DNA of 64,000 bases from Bacteroidota bacterium (GTDB lineage Bacteria > Bacteroidota > Bacteroidia > AKYH767-A > 2013-40CM-41-45), in NCBI GenBank assembly GCA_016721305.1, contig JADKIH010000009.1, positions 79,768 to 143,767 on the forward strand. Reading direction: 5' to 3'. The notes below the pieces were generated by a model, which did not search any database, was not told the DNA's origin, and was given only the letters and a program-made list of their open reading frames with translations. Position 1 is the first letter of the stretch. Every line of letters begins with the position of its first letter. Made by a program: the position numbers and the translations under genes. Shown one piece after another: positions 27,227-37,560 of the stretch.

Positions 27227-29665
27227 ATGATCAAACGCTTTCTACCACTTCTTTTCCTTTATTCTTTCTCGCTCCCGTCTTTTGGGACCGTTATACCAAA
27301 GATTTATAAGGCAACATTCACCGCTACTCCTGTTAAAATCGATGGACTCATCACCGATACAGCATGGAACAAAGCCATAGTAGCCGGCGATTTCGTACAA
27401 CTCGATCCTACAGAGGGAGCACCGGTTACCCAGCAAACGGAAGTACGTTTGCTGTATGACAACTCCGCTGTTTACGTTAGTGCTATGTTATATGATACAC
27501 ACCCGGATAGCATCCTATACGAACTTGGGAATCGCGACGAAGGTGACAATCTGAACAGCGACGGCTTTCGTTTCGGATTTGACCCATACAACAAACGACA
27601 AAACGGATATGTGTTCCAAGTCTCTGCTTCAGGTGTACAAACAGAATATTATGACGACGATTATACTTTCGATGCAGTCTGGCAATCTGCTGTTGCAAAA
27701 TTACCGAACGGATGGTCCGTCGAAATGAGAATTCCCTACTCTGCTTTTCGCTTCCCTGCGGGCGATGAACAGGTTTGGGGAGTTCAGTTTGCTCGATTGA
27801 TCCGACGAAATCGTGAGTATGATCAATGGACGCTCACTCCAAAGAACGTACAGAACAGAATGAACTTCTGGGGAACGATGGAAGGCATTAAAAATGTTGA
27901 TCCACCGCTGCGACTTAGTCTCACACCGTACATTTCTATTTACACTGAGCAAGCACCACGTTATTTGAACGGTGAAATCTCAGGTCATGAAAATTCATAC
28001 TCATACTCAGGTGGCGCCGATTTAAAATACGGAATTGATGAGCGTTTTTCGCTCGATATGACGTTGCTTCCCGATTTTTCACAGGTAAAAAGCGACAACA
28101 AAGTAAAAAACCTTTCTGCGTTCGAAACTTTCTATTCGGAGAACCGACCGTTTTTCAAAGAAGGTGTTTCGATCTTTTCGAAAGGCAATGCATTCTATTC
28201 CCGACGAATTGCCTCGACGCCTGAAAAATTTTATGACGTGCCGAATGAACTGGCACCTGATGAAACTATAGAGAAGAACCCTGACAAAGCTCGTCTGCTC
28301 AATGCAACGAAAGTATCAGGAAGAACAGACAAAGGACTTGGTATAGGTTTGCTGAATGCGATTACAGGAAATACCTATGCCGTTATCAGAAAAGCTGATG
28401 GTGGGCACAGGAAAATCCTCACATCGCCACTAACTAATTTCAACGTTCTCGCACTTGATCAGCAATTCAAGCATAATTGTAATTTCTATCTGACAAACAC
28501 TAACGTATTACGCGACGGAAGCAGTCGAGATGCAAATGTACTAGCCTCCGGCGGACGTTTCGAAAACAAAAACCACGAGTATAGCGTAGCCGGCGGTTTT
28601 ACACTCAATCATATCGTTGAAAATTTGCCTGACAAAAAAATCACGAATGGTCACATCTACTATGTTGCTGCTGATAAAATCAGTGGCGCATCCTGGTATG
28701 GAGCTTCTTTCGAAACAGCTGATAAAAATTTCGATAAAAATGATTTAGGCTATAGTTCTTATCGCGATTATACTTCGCTCAACGCTTATTATACATATAA
28801 CTTCTTCAATCCGTTTTGGAAATATTTTAAGACAGGAAATGTTACTGCATACTTGGGTCGCAGCGGACGATTAAGCGATCACAATCGTTTAGCCAGTATC
28901 AATGCAGGAATCAATTTCTTCCTCCTGCTCCATTCCAATTGGTCCATTTTCTTTGATATCGGAAACAATTTTCTGGAAGGTGCAGACTACTACGAGCCGC
29001 GAACGGAAAACAGATTTAATGTAACGCCGAAATCTCTGTACACTTCACTGAGCATGACGACTAATTATAACAAAGCTTTGGCTTTCGATTTCGGTGGAAG
29101 TTATACCCGGAAAAAAGCTTGGGAAAGCACGTATGGCTATGTCTATATTGCTCCAATTGCCAGAGCAAGTGATCGACTAAGCTTCCGACTTGATTATTCT
29201 TACAGTGTCGATCATAACGATCGTGGTCATATCACAGATGACTATGCTACTCAATCTATCATTTATGGCAATCGATCAATCACAACTGTCGAAAATGCAC
29301 TGACTAGTAGATACCTGTTCAAAAACGATATGTCGTTGAGCCTTACCGGCCGCCACTATTGGTCAAAAGGAAATTACGACGGTGCATTTGTACTTGGCAG
29401 TGACGGCGAGTTTAGTCCAAGCACATATAGCTCTTACGAAGAATATAATTTCAACTCCAATTACTTTACCATCGACTTAGTCTACAACTGGCAATTTGCT
29501 CCCGGAAGCTCTTTCATCATCACTTACAAAAACCAGATCTTCGCCGACGATTCAAATGTAAGCCTACACTATCTCGACAATTTCAATTCCCTCTTCGACC
29601 AACCGCAGACGAATTCGGTGTCGTTGAAGGTGCTTTATTACCTTGATTACAAATCACGGAAGTAA
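27227..29665 (+). CDS. DUF5916 outer-membrane protein with N-terminal CBM9-like domain
   Basis: I place the start at ATG 27227 (MIKRFLPLLFLYSFSLPSFG), a clear signal peptide; the open frame reaches back to 27104 without signal character. After cleavage, residues about 25-190 form a CBM9-like carbohydrate-binding domain (ATPVKIDGLITDTAWNKA, SAVYVSAMLYD, FEMRIPYSAFRF-type end). The remaining 600 residues are alternating-hydrophobic beta strands typical of the DUF5916 barrel, ending in LKVLYYLDYKSRK. The total is about 812 aa. It is frequent in Bacteroidota and may bind glycans or peptides at the surface; its function is undemonstrated. Confidence 0.85.
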   Translation: MIKRFLPLLFLYSFSLPSFGTVIPKIYKATFTATPVKIDGLITDTAWNKAIVAGDFVQLDPTEGAPVTQQTEVRLLYDNSAVYVSAMLYDTHPDSILYELGNRDEGDNLNSDGFRFGFDPYNKRQNGYVFQVSASGVQTEYYDDDYTFDAVWQSAVAKLPNGWSVEMRIPYSAFRFPAGDEQVWGVQFARLIRRNREYDQWTLTPKNVQNRMNFWGTMEGIKNVDPPLRLSLTPYISIYTEQAPRYLNGEISGHENSYSYSGGADLKYGIDERFSLDMTLLPDFSQVKSDNKVKNLSAFETFYSENRPFFKEGVSIFSKGNAFYSRRIASTPEKFYDVPNELAPDETIEKNPDKARLLNATKVSGRTDKGLGIGLLNAITGNTYAVIRKADGGHRKILTSPLTNFNVLALDQQFKHNCNFYLTNTNVLRDGSSRDANVLASGGRFENKNHEYSVAGGFTLNHIVENLPDKKITNGHIYYVAADKISGASWYGASFETADKNFDKNDLGYSSYRDYTSLNAYYTYNFFNPFWKYFKTGNVTAYLGRSGRLSDHNRLASINAGINFFLLLHSNWSIFFDIGNNFLEGADYYEPRTENRFNVTPKSLYTSLSMTTNYNKALAFDFGGSYTRKKAWESTYGYVYIAPIARASDRLSFRLDYSYSVDHNDRGHITDDYATQSIIYGNRSITTVENALTSRYLFKNDMSLSLTGRHYWSKGNYDGAFVLGSDGEFSPSTYSSYEEYNFNSNYFTIDLVYNWQFAPGSSFIITYKNQIFADDSNVSLHYLDNFNSLFDQPQTNSVSLKVLYYLDYKSRK

Positions 29666-29825
29666 TTAGCTAATTAGCTGATTAGCTAATTAGCTAATGT
29701 GGGACTCGAATTAAAATGGGATTAATCTTTTGAAACCCTAAAAGGCTTATCATTTTTTATAGCTGATTGTGGAAGGATATTTTTTCATCAGCTAATCAGC
29801 TAATCTCCCAAATCAGCTAATTAAT
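29663..29825. repeat. TTAGCTAA octamer repeats forming an inverted repeat
   Basis: About four copies of ATTAGCTA/ATTAGCTG (8-bp period) follow the DUF5916 stop. Reverse-complement copies at 29788-29822 face them: 29673-29687 pairs perfectly with 29790-29804 (15 bp). This differs in unit length from the heptamer arrays elsewhere. It could act as a terminator-like stem, though no T-run follows. Confidence 0.75.
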
Positions 29826-29841
29826 TTCCTATCTTGCCACC

Positions 29842-31221
29842 ATGGTCACGGCGGAAGAAAAAGAATTATTGGCGGAACGTCTGATTACCGGTAATTTGTA
29901 CAAACTGAAGCATTTATGCTCAACTGTACAGCCGGAAGAATTGGCCGATATCATCAATGACTCTAAGGAAATCGATTACCTGAAAGTGTTCCAGGTTCTC
30001 GATGCCGAAAAGGCCATTAAGACTTTCGAAAATCTTGACTTCAAAGTCCAGCTAGACCTTCTCCGAAACTTCAGTCTGGAGCAAGTTGCTTCAACACTGA
30101 ATCAAATCAGTCCGGATGACCGTACCGCTCTTTTCGAAAAACTTTCGGAAGAGACCCTCCAAAAATACCTTTCCCTCCTCTCCGACGAAGAACGAAAAAC
30201 GACGAAAGAACTTCTGCAATATCCGGAAGACTCTATCGGTCGATTGATGACACCGGATTTTATTTCAGTGAAAGAAGATTGGACGGTCGTTCAGGTATTG
30301 GATTACATCCGAAAAAACGGAAGTAATAGCGAAACGATCAGTAATATTTATGTGACAGACAGCAATGGCTTCCTCATCGACGATATTAAAGTGCGGGACT
30401 TTTTACTTGCACCACTCGATAAGAAAGTGAACGAATTGATGGACTTACAATATGTGAGCCTCAATGCACGCGACGATCAGGAATCGGCTATCGAATTCTT
30501 TAAGCAGACAAATCGTGTAGCTCTCCCGGTGACGGATTTTAAAGGCCTTCTGGTCGGTATCATCACCATCGATGACGTTGTCGATGTGATCGAAGAAGAG
30601 GACACGGAAGATATCCAGAAGTTCGGGGGTACTGAAGCTCTCGACGAACCGTACCTGAAGATCTCTTTGTACAAAATGATCCGTAAGCGTGCCGGCTGGT
30701 TAGTCATTCTCTTCCTTGGAGAAATGCTCACGGCTAGCGCGATGGGTTATTTTAATGACGAATTAAACAAGGCCGTTGTTCTCACGCTTTTTGTCCCTCT
30801 CATCATCTCCAGTGGCGGTAATAGCGGATCTCAGGCAGCTACGCTGATCATTCGTGCTATGGCACTGGGTGAAGTAACCTGGCTCGACTGGTGGCATGTA
30901 ATACGTCGGGAAGTCCTATCGGGCCTCACACTTGGAAGTATACTTGCCATTATCGGATTTTTGAGAATTGCCATTTGGTCTCAGTTCACCACTATCTATG
31001 GTGATTATTGGTTTTTAATAGGTCTTACGGTTTCATTTACGCTCGTAGGAGTCGTCATGTGGGGAACATTGATGGGATCTATGATTCCAATGCTCTTAAA
31101 GAAAATAGGAAAAGATCCTGCCGTTTCTTCAGCTCCGTTCATCGCAACGCTCGTCGACGTTACGGGTTTGATAATTTATTTCTCGCTGGCCTTCCTTATT
31201 CTTCGCGGAACTCTTCTCTAA
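29842..31221 (+). CDS. mgtE: Magnesium transporter MgtE
   Basis: Mg2+-gated Mg2+ channel of 459 aa. The cytosolic MgtE-N domain occupies about residues 20-130 (LDLLRNFSLEQVASTLNQISPDDRTALFEKL). The paired CBS domains span about 135-255 (SIGRLMTPDFISVKEDWTV; TNRVALPVTDFKGLLVGIITIDDVVDVI). Five TM helices fill about 285-455, with PLIISSGGNSGSQAATLIIRAMALGE forming the pore signature. CBS and N domains close the pore at high Mg2+. No M-box riboswitch is evident upstream; the start codon follows a TATCTTGC box by four bases. Confidence 0.95.
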   Translation: MVTAEEKELLAERLITGNLYKLKHLCSTVQPEELADIINDSKEIDYLKVFQVLDAEKAIKTFENLDFKVQLDLLRNFSLEQVASTLNQISPDDRTALFEKLSEETLQKYLSLLSDEERKTTKELLQYPEDSIGRLMTPDFISVKEDWTVVQVLDYIRKNGSNSETISNIYVTDSNGFLIDDIKVRDFLLAPLDKKVNELMDLQYVSLNARDDQESAIEFFKQTNRVALPVTDFKGLLVGIITIDDVVDVIEEEDTEDIQKFGGTEALDEPYLKISLYKMIRKRAGWLVILFLGEMLTASAMGYFNDELNKAVVLTLFVPLIISSGGNSGSQAATLIIRAMALGEVTWLDWWHVIRREVLSGLTLGSILAIIGFLRIAIWSQFTTIYGDYWFLIGLTVSFTLVGVVMWGTLMGSMIPMLLKKIGKDPAVSSAPFIATLVDVTGLIIYFSLAFLILRGTLL

Positions 31222-31238
31222 ACCGAAGCTTTAAAAAG

Positions 31239-31991
31239 CTATTTCAAAACCGTTCCTGTCATTTCCAATTTGATCTCCGGCATCAAAGGATCATTGATGT
31301 AAACGCTGGTAATTCGCGAATCTTTACCGTCTTTTCCAAAGGAATCAAATTCAATTTTAATCGTCCCACTTTGTCCGGGAAGAATCTCAGTCTTTGTGGC
31401 TGACGATTTGATACAGCCGCATGTCGACTTCGTTTTGTGAACGAGTAATGGCTTCTGTCCGTCATTGAAAATAACAAATTCATGCGACGCTTTTTCTCCG
31501 GCATGAATTGTTCCATAGTTGTAACTCGATTCAATCACTCTCGCTTTTGGAGAAAGTGAATCTGCGGGACTTGCAAAAAACTCATCAATAGTAGCAGTGA
31601 TGTTTATAGGCTTTACCGGTTGCTGATTGTCGTTGGTGTTTAACGATATCCGGTCAAGCACAAAACCAAAATCGTTTCTCTTCGCCACATCATAGGTAAT
31701 CACAAGTACTCCTTCTTTCCCTACTTCTACCGTAAGCTGCGCCGGACTAATTTGAAGGTGGCTCAGTTTATTCTGAACACTTACCGTGATTGGTGTCATG
31801 CCTGAATTAAACATGCGAAGGGTATCCGTCTTTACCTCATTATTTTTTACCCGTCCGAACGACAAAGTTGATTTGGTAAAACGAAGGCTGCCAATTCGCT
31901 TAGCATATTGATCATTCAATGTCGGAGGTGTTTGTGCAAAACCTGCAACAAATGAAAGAAGTACGATGACTGAGCAAAGAATATTTTTCAT
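31239..31991 (-). CDS. DUF1573 family secreted protein (two Ig-like repeats)
   Basis: Signal peptide MKNILCSVIVLLSFVAGFA. Two copies of the ASPM-SPD-2-Hydin-like Ig fold follow: LSFGRVKNNEVKTDTLRMFNSG (about residue 45) and SYNYGTIHAGEKASHEFVIFNDG (about 155). The second ends with the DUF1573 motif STCGC. At 250 aa it is longer than single-domain members. Such proteins are periplasmic or surface-exposed in Bacteroidota and have no assigned role. It converges with mgtE 17 bp away. Confidence 0.85.
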   Translation of the reverse strand: MKNILCSVIVLLSFVAGFAQTPPTLNDQYAKRIGSLRFTKSTLSFGRVKNNEVKTDTLRMFNSGMTPITVSVQNKLSHLQISPAQLTVEVGKEGVLVITYDVAKRNDFGFVLDRISLNTNDNQQPVKPINITATIDEFFASPADSLSPKARVIESSYNYGTIHAGEKASHEFVIFNDGQKPLLVHKTKSTCGCIKSSATKTEILPGQSGTIKIEFDSFGKDGKDSRITSVYINDPLMPEIKLEMTGTVLK

Positions 31992-32030
31992 ACAATCACG
32001 AATGAAGGGTTGTATTTGTCTGAATAAAAC

Positions 32031-33418
32031 CTACGAAACTTTAGAAACCGGATCCTTTTGGGAAATAATTTCTTTCGCAAGCAGATCAAGATCCATTCCA
32101 TCGAAAGTCCCTGAACTCATCAGCAAAAATACGCTGTTGGAACTGTCAATTGCTGTCAGATCTTTACGCAATATAGTAGAATCTGTGTAAACTTTTATCT
32201 TTTCATTCTGAAAAGCTTTGCGAACCATTTCAGGACTTATTTCCTTGAGCTTTTTATGCGCAATCGTATGAGGATTAAAATAAACGATGGCTAAATCAGC
32301 CGTATCCATTGAACCTGCATACTGTGCAAGGAAATTCTCATTCAAACTGCTGAAGGTGTGAAGTTCCATACAGGCTACAAGCTTTCTAGAAGGAAATTGC
32401 TGTCGGACAGCTTCTGTGGTAGCCTTAAGCTTTGATGGAGAGTGCGCGAAATCCTTGAATACTGCAACAGTCTCATTCCTCTGCAAAAGTTCCAAACGCC
32501 TTGCTGCTCCTTTAAATCCGGAGATGGCAGCAAAAAAGCCTGATCGGAAACCTGAAGCTGATTACAAACCAGTCGGGCTCCTTCCATATTCATCAAATTA
32601 TGATCGCCAAAAACCTGTAATGGCACGTCGCCTTGGGCTGTTTCTAATATAGTCACTCCATTTACAATCCGATGTTTCGGCAATCCGTACGCCATCTTCC
32701 CGGCCTTTATGGCGGATGATGAACAAACGGTTTTTACCTCCGGATCATTCTCACAGTAAATAAGCTTCCCTGTTGAAGGAATACCTTCTGCGAAAATGCT
32801 GAATTGCTTTACGTAGTCTTCGTATTGCGGAAAAACATTGATGTGATCCCAGGCAATACCGCTGATCAATCCGATCGTCGCCTGATACAAGTGGAACTTC
32901 GGTCGGCGATCGACAGGCGAAGAAAGATATTCGTCGCCTTCTAGAACAATCAGCGGAGCTTCGCTGATGCGTACCAGCGTATCAAATCCGTCGAGCTTCG
33001 CTCCTACCATATAATCGAAATCGATATTTTGAGAACGAAGAACGTGAAGGATCATTGCAGTAATGGTCGTCTTTCCATGGGAACCACCAATAACTACGCG
33101 CACCTTGTCTTTCGAATGCTTGTATAGAAATTCGGGATACGAATAAATCGGAATACCAAGCTCCGTGGCGCGAATCAACTCGGGATTATCGGCCCGGGCA
33201 TGCATACCTAAGATGACGCCATCGAGCTCCTTAGTGATCTTCTCCGGAAACCAGCCGTCTGCTTGCGGCAGCAGTCCTGCTGCCTTCAATCGAGAGCGGG
33301 AAGGTTCGTTTATCTCGTCATCAGATCCTGAAATTTTATACCCTTTTTGATGGAGGGCAAGGGCCAGATTGTGCATAGCAGCACCACCAATGGCAATAAA
33401 GTGAATTCGTTCTGTCAT
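32031..33418 (-). CDS. mpl: UDP-N-acetylmuramate:L-Ala-gamma-D-Glu-meso-DAP ligase Mpl (Mur ligase family), frameshifted
   Basis: Cell-wall recycling ligase that reattaches the murein tripeptide to UDP-MurNAc. Start ATG 33418 (MTERIHFIAIGGAAMHNLAL). Motifs: GSDDEINEPS, ATP loop GGSHGKTTITAMI, EGDEYLSS and GDHNLMNMEGARLV. The A6 run at 32532-32537 (plus strand) breaks the frame: adding a base gives DQAFFAAISGFKGAARRLELLQ and the C-terminal domain KDFAHSPSKLKATTEAV to the stop at 32031, about 462 aa in total. The initial GGAAMHNLA favours Mpl over MurC. A TACCTTCG box ends 5 nt before the ATG. Confidence 0.88.
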
Positions 33419-33526
33419 TAGTCCGAAGGTAGCACTTGTGAAGCCTCGCATTTTGTAGAAAAAGAAGCAATTTCCACATCGTTACTAACACTGCTTTTCA
33501 CTATTTTGCAGCTTCAACAAAAGGCT

Positions 33527-34366
33527 ATGAATCTCTATTCGATCGAAACAGGAAACTTTAAACTCGACGGCGGTGCCATGTTTGGCGTCGTTCCAAAATC
33601 CATCTGGCATAAACTCAATCCACCGGATGCAAACAATATGTGCAACTGGGCTATGCGCTGCCTGCTCGTTGAACATGGGAATCGCCTTGTCCTAATCGAT
33701 AACGGTATCGGAAACAAACAGGATGCGAAATTCATGGGCTACTACTACCTGAATGGCGACGATAAGTTGACAAACAGCTTGAACAAAAGAGGCTTTACGG
33801 AAGACGATATCACGGATGTGTTTTTAACACATCTTCATTTCGATCATTGCGGTGGCAGTATCAAATGGAATAACAACCGCGACGGATACGAAACGGCCTT
33901 CAAGAATGCAACCTACTGGTCTAACGAAGCTCACTGGGATTGGGCAACCAAACCGAATGCTCGTGAAAAAGCAAGCTTTTTAAAGGAAAATATCCTGCCG
34001 ATTCAGGAAAGCGGTCAACTCAAGTTTTTGAAAAAAGGCGATTCACTTTTCGACGGATTCAACATTCATTTCGTAAGTGGACATACTGAATCTATGATGT
34101 TGCCGATCATCGATTACAAGGATCGCAAAATTGCCTACTGCGCCGATTTGCTCCCCTCTGCCGGTCACATTCCGCTCGCATACGTTATGGCTTATGATAC
34201 ACGTCCTTTACTGACTCTCGAAGAGAAAGGCGTATTTCTGAAAGATGCTATCGACAAAAATTATGCGCTCTTCTTCGAACATGACGCTTACAATGAATGC
34301 GGACTGCTTGAAGCGACAGAAAAAGGTGCTCGCTTAAAGTCGACTCTGCGTCTCGATGAATTATAA
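33527..34366 (+). CDS. MBL fold metallo-hydrolase
   Basis: The start is taken at ATG 33527 (MNLYSIETGNFKLDGGAMFG); a TTG seven codons upstream is unlikely. The metal motif HLHFDHCGG (HxHxDH), a later His in SGHTESMM and an Asp in YCADLLPSAGH complete the di-zinc site. The sequence resembles quorum-quenching-lactonase or N-acyl-hydrolase-like MBL proteins, but the substrate is unknown. Length is 279 aa. It lies divergent from mpl, and its stop overlaps the comEC stop tail-to-tail at a TTATAA. Confidence 0.9.
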   Translation: MNLYSIETGNFKLDGGAMFGVVPKSIWHKLNPPDANNMCNWAMRCLLVEHGNRLVLIDNGIGNKQDAKFMGYYYLNGDDKLTNSLNKRGFTEDDITDVFLTHLHFDHCGGSIKWNNNRDGYETAFKNATYWSNEAHWDWATKPNAREKASFLKENILPIQESGQLKFLKKGDSLFDGFNIHFVSGHTESMMLPIIDYKDRKIAYCADLLPSAGHIPLAYVMAYDTRPLLTLEEKGVFLKDAIDKNYALFFEHDAYNECGLLEATEKGARLKSTLRLDEL

Positions 34367-36365
34367 ATCGAAGACGACGGCTCCGTTTTTTAAATTGTAA
34401 TTTCTGATTTCACCACGAGAAAAACGATTCGAAAGTCGAATGCAACGCGCTTGTGATGTGTCCTGCCAGAATATTTCGTACGAATACTTTTTGCGAAGCG
34501 TGTCAGTCTCCCATCTTATTAGCATACCGGAAAACACAACGGATGAATTCACCGATATGTATTTCGAATTATAAGCACTGAAATTTCCCAAATGAACCAT
34601 TTGCCTGTCTTTTCTAAAGCACTTTTGCTGAGTCAATCTTTGATTCGATAGTATAAGTGACTTTAACGAATCTGTATAGAACAAAATCGATTTTCGACTC
34701 CATGAAACTTCAAAGCAAGGCTTTATCGGATCTGAATAGAAAACAATTTGCTTTTCATCAACTTGAATTAGCGATCTGAAAATTAAAGCAGACAGAAATA
34801 CTCCCACAAAGCACATGGCCGATCGTAACGAGCGAAAAGATTTCTGAACAAGATAATATGTTAGCGATAGGATAACACCGTAGAGCAAAAACATTTCGAT
34901 GCCGGTTAGAAACAGTTCATCACTTACGGCAAAAGGCAATTTAGATATTTCGATCGCCAGAAAATTTTGAATAAAAACAAGTTTCGAAGTCAACCAACCT
35001 GCTTTAAGAAGTATCCATGGAAAAGGTTTGAATGCGAGTAAAAAAATGCCGGCGAAGATAGCAATGGTCGAAACGGGAATGATTAACAAATTCGCCAATA
35101 TAAAATAATTGGGAAATTGATGGAAGTAATAGATTGAAACAGGAAGAGTGGCTAGTTGTGCAGCCAGAGAAACGGCGGTTAATTGCCAAATCATTCCGGT
35201 AAGCTTTTGTTCAAAGTAAAACCACTCGAAGATATATGGATAGAAAAACGAAATTCCCGCAACAGCCAGGTAGGATAGTTGAAAACCTACATCGAAAATC
35301 AGCATCGGGTCGAAGCAAATCGAAATAACAACGATGGAAGCTGCAAGAGTGTTATAAATATTCGAATCCCGCCGAATGGATTTGCCAATGAGTATAAATG
35401 AAAACATCATCGCAGAACGAATAACGGATGGCGATAATCCTGTCAGCAATGCGTAAAACCAGAGTATAATGACAATGATAAAAAGTCGAGCTAACCACCA
35501 GTAACGTTTGCCCTCCATTCTCTTTAGAAGAAATGACAAAAGGGTAAAGACCAATCCTACGTGCATACCACTTACAGATAAAACATGCAATGTACCGGAT
35601 GCAGAAAATGCTGCCATCGTTTCCCGATCGATTTCATCGTCGTAGCCAAGCACTAAGGCTGATAAGACCGCATATTCATTTCCTGTAATTCCGGCTTTTC
35701 TGTAAGTTTGAAGCAAATGATCTCTCAGGCTTTCTGCAAAGCGAAGCAAGTGAAAGTTATCAGGCGAACGACAAACTTGCCATTGATCCGTAGAAAGGCG
35801 AATCTGACAATAAATATTTTTAGGGCGGATCTTGTTTTAAAATCATATTGTCCCGGATTCAACGGCGCCTTTATGGCTTCGGGAACTTTGGAAAAGAAAA
35901 TTTGATCTCCTGCCTGCAGCTTAGCTGCCTGCAAGTTTTCGGTAAGCGAATCATCGTTCAAATAGAGATAAATTTTGCCGCAAGCACCAATCCAAATTCC
36001 ATCCCTGTGAACATAGTTGATTTTGCCAGAGCTCTTCTCCCCGACTTTGTTAACGTTGGCTTTTGTTGGATTTCAACTACAAATCCATTGGCACCGTTTA
36101 TTCTCTCAAAATAGTAATCCGATTTCCTGTCGTCGTTCAGTTGTGAAACAAGATAACCGAAACTGATAAATACGATCTGGAATAAAATCCCGGGCACAAT
36201 CTGCCAACGATATTTCTTTTTATGAAATGCAATTAAAGTAAGTAGCAAAATAGATACTAATAAAAGCTCATTCCCAACCAACACCATCTCGTATCGATAA
36301 AGCACAATACCCAATATAAAGGCAGGTAAAATTCGGGAAAATGGAGCCTGGCGAAAAATATTCAC
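34361..36365 (-). CDS. ComEC/Rec2 family competence protein, two frameshifts
   Basis: Inner-membrane DNA-uptake channel. The N-terminal segment (MNIFRQAPFSRILPAFILGIVLY, two or three TM helices) carries the DUF4131/OB-like domain. The Competence domain follows: LGYDDEIDRETMAAFSASGTLHVLSVSGMHVG, then about seven TM helices. Frame breaks near 36046-36048 and 35835-35842 (plus-strand T and A runs) separate three pieces that read as one protein of about 668 aa when repaired (KVGEKSSGKINYVHRDGIW; PKNIYCQIRLSTDQWQ). The C-terminal MBL domain found in Firmicutes ComEC is absent. Confidence 0.85.
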
Positions 36366-36393
36366 CCGGCGAAAATAAATGAGGAGGGAATTG

Positions 36394-36431
36394 AAAAAAC
36401 GGTCGGTGAGTATTTACTCAATGCACTCACC
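36394..36431 (-). terminator. Rho-independent terminator after lpxB
   Basis: The minus strand forms a GGTGAGT...ACTCACC stem (36405-36411 with 36425-36431), with a second small palindrome GAGTAAATACTC in the loop, followed by six T (complement of 36394-36399). It separates lpxB from comEC. Confidence 0.6.
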
Positions 36432-36447
36432 ATCATTTATTAGAAAA

Positions 36448-37560
36448 TCAGGAACGGCCAAGAATTATCAAAGCAGCTTTAGCCGATGCCCCTGTGCCTC
36501 CCAATTTTTGTCGAAGCTCGCTATAATCTTCCAGTAAGCGCGTCCGAAAACCCGGATCGAGGATTTTTTTCAATTCACTAACAAGATTCTTTTGATTTAA
36601 CTCGTCCTGAATCAACTCCTTCACCACTTCTCTATCCATGATCAAATTGACGAGAGAAATAAAATTGATTTTTATCAACCAACGGGCAATATGATAACTG
36701 ATCTTTCCTCCTTTGTAGCACACTACTTCCGGAATATTTAGCAATGCAGTCTCAAGAGTTGCTGTTCCTGATGTCACCAAAGCTGCATCAGAAGCACTCA
36801 ATAGCTGATATGTTTCTCCGCTGATCAATTTCACATTCTGATTACCTATCAGACTTTCATAATACGAACTCTTTTGAGAAGGAGCACCGGCAACGACAAA
36901 CTGGTATTGCGGGAATTCTGACATCACAGACAACATCAATGGTAACATCGTATCAATTTCCTGCTTTCTGCTACCTGGCAATAATGCCACTAAAGGTTTG
37001 TCAGAAAGATTATGCTTACGATAGAATCCTACCTTATCGTTGAGCTTTTCCTTTTGCTGATCAATCGCATCAAGCAAAGGGTGACCAACGAAATCGACAT
37101 TGTAATCAAACTTCTTGTAAAAATCTTTTTCGAAAGGAAGAATGACAAGCATCTTGTCGACCATCTCGCGAATTTTATAGACCCGGGATTGCTTCCAAGC
37201 CCAAACTTGCGGAGAGATGTAATAATATACTTTGATTCCTTGCTCCTTAGCGAATTTTGCAATGCGCAAATTGAATCCGGGATAGTCAACTAAAATAATC
37301 GCATCCGGTTTATAACTCAAAATGTCCTTCTTGCAAAAATCGATATTATCTAAAATGGTCCGAAGATTCATGAGGACTTCGGTAAAGCCCATGAAAGCAA
37401 GATCACGATAATGCTTTACCAGCGTGACTCCCTGCTGTTGCAACAAATCGCCGCCCCAGGCACGAAAATCGCACAATGGGTCCATTCGTTTCATCTCACG
37501 AACCAGATTCGATGCATGTAAGTCGCCCGATGCCTCACCGGAAATCAGATAATATTTCAT
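36448..37560 (-). CDS. lpxB: Lipid-A-disaccharide synthase LpxB
   Basis: GT-B glycosyltransferase that condenses UDP-2,3-diacylglucosamine with lipid X in lipid A synthesis at the inner membrane. Motifs: ISGEASGDLHAS at the N-terminus, VDYPGFNLRIAKFAK, YYISPQVWAWKQSRVYKI, ALLPGSRKQEIDTMLP and TSGTATLETALL. The 370-aa protein is full length. Its start overlaps the upstream membrane protein stop by 4 bp (ATGA). The surE - small protein - small protein - lpxB order is an envelope/stress gene group. Confidence 0.96.
   Translation of the reverse strand: MKYYLISGEASGDLHASNLVREMKRMDPLCDFRAWGGDLLQQQGVTLVKHYRDLAFMGFTEVLMNLRTILDNIDFCKKDILSYKPDAIILVDYPGFNLRIAKFAKEQGIKVYYYISPQVWAWKQSRVYKIREMVDKMLVILPFEKDFYKKFDYNVDFVGHPLLDAIDQQKEKLNDKVGFYRKHNLSDKPLVALLPGSRKQEIDTMLPLMLSVMSEFPQYQFVVAGAPSQKSSYYESLIGNQNVKLISGETYQLLSASDAALVTSGTATLETALLNIPEVVCYKGGKISYHIARWLIKINFISLVNLIMDREVVKELIQDELNQKNLVSELKKILDPGFRTRLLEDYSELRQKLGGTGASAKAALIILGRS

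Noticed and set aside
29666..29841. Mg2+-sensing M-box riboswitch before mgtE
   Set aside because: The 176-bp leader consists largely of octamer repeats; the conserved M-box core is not seen.
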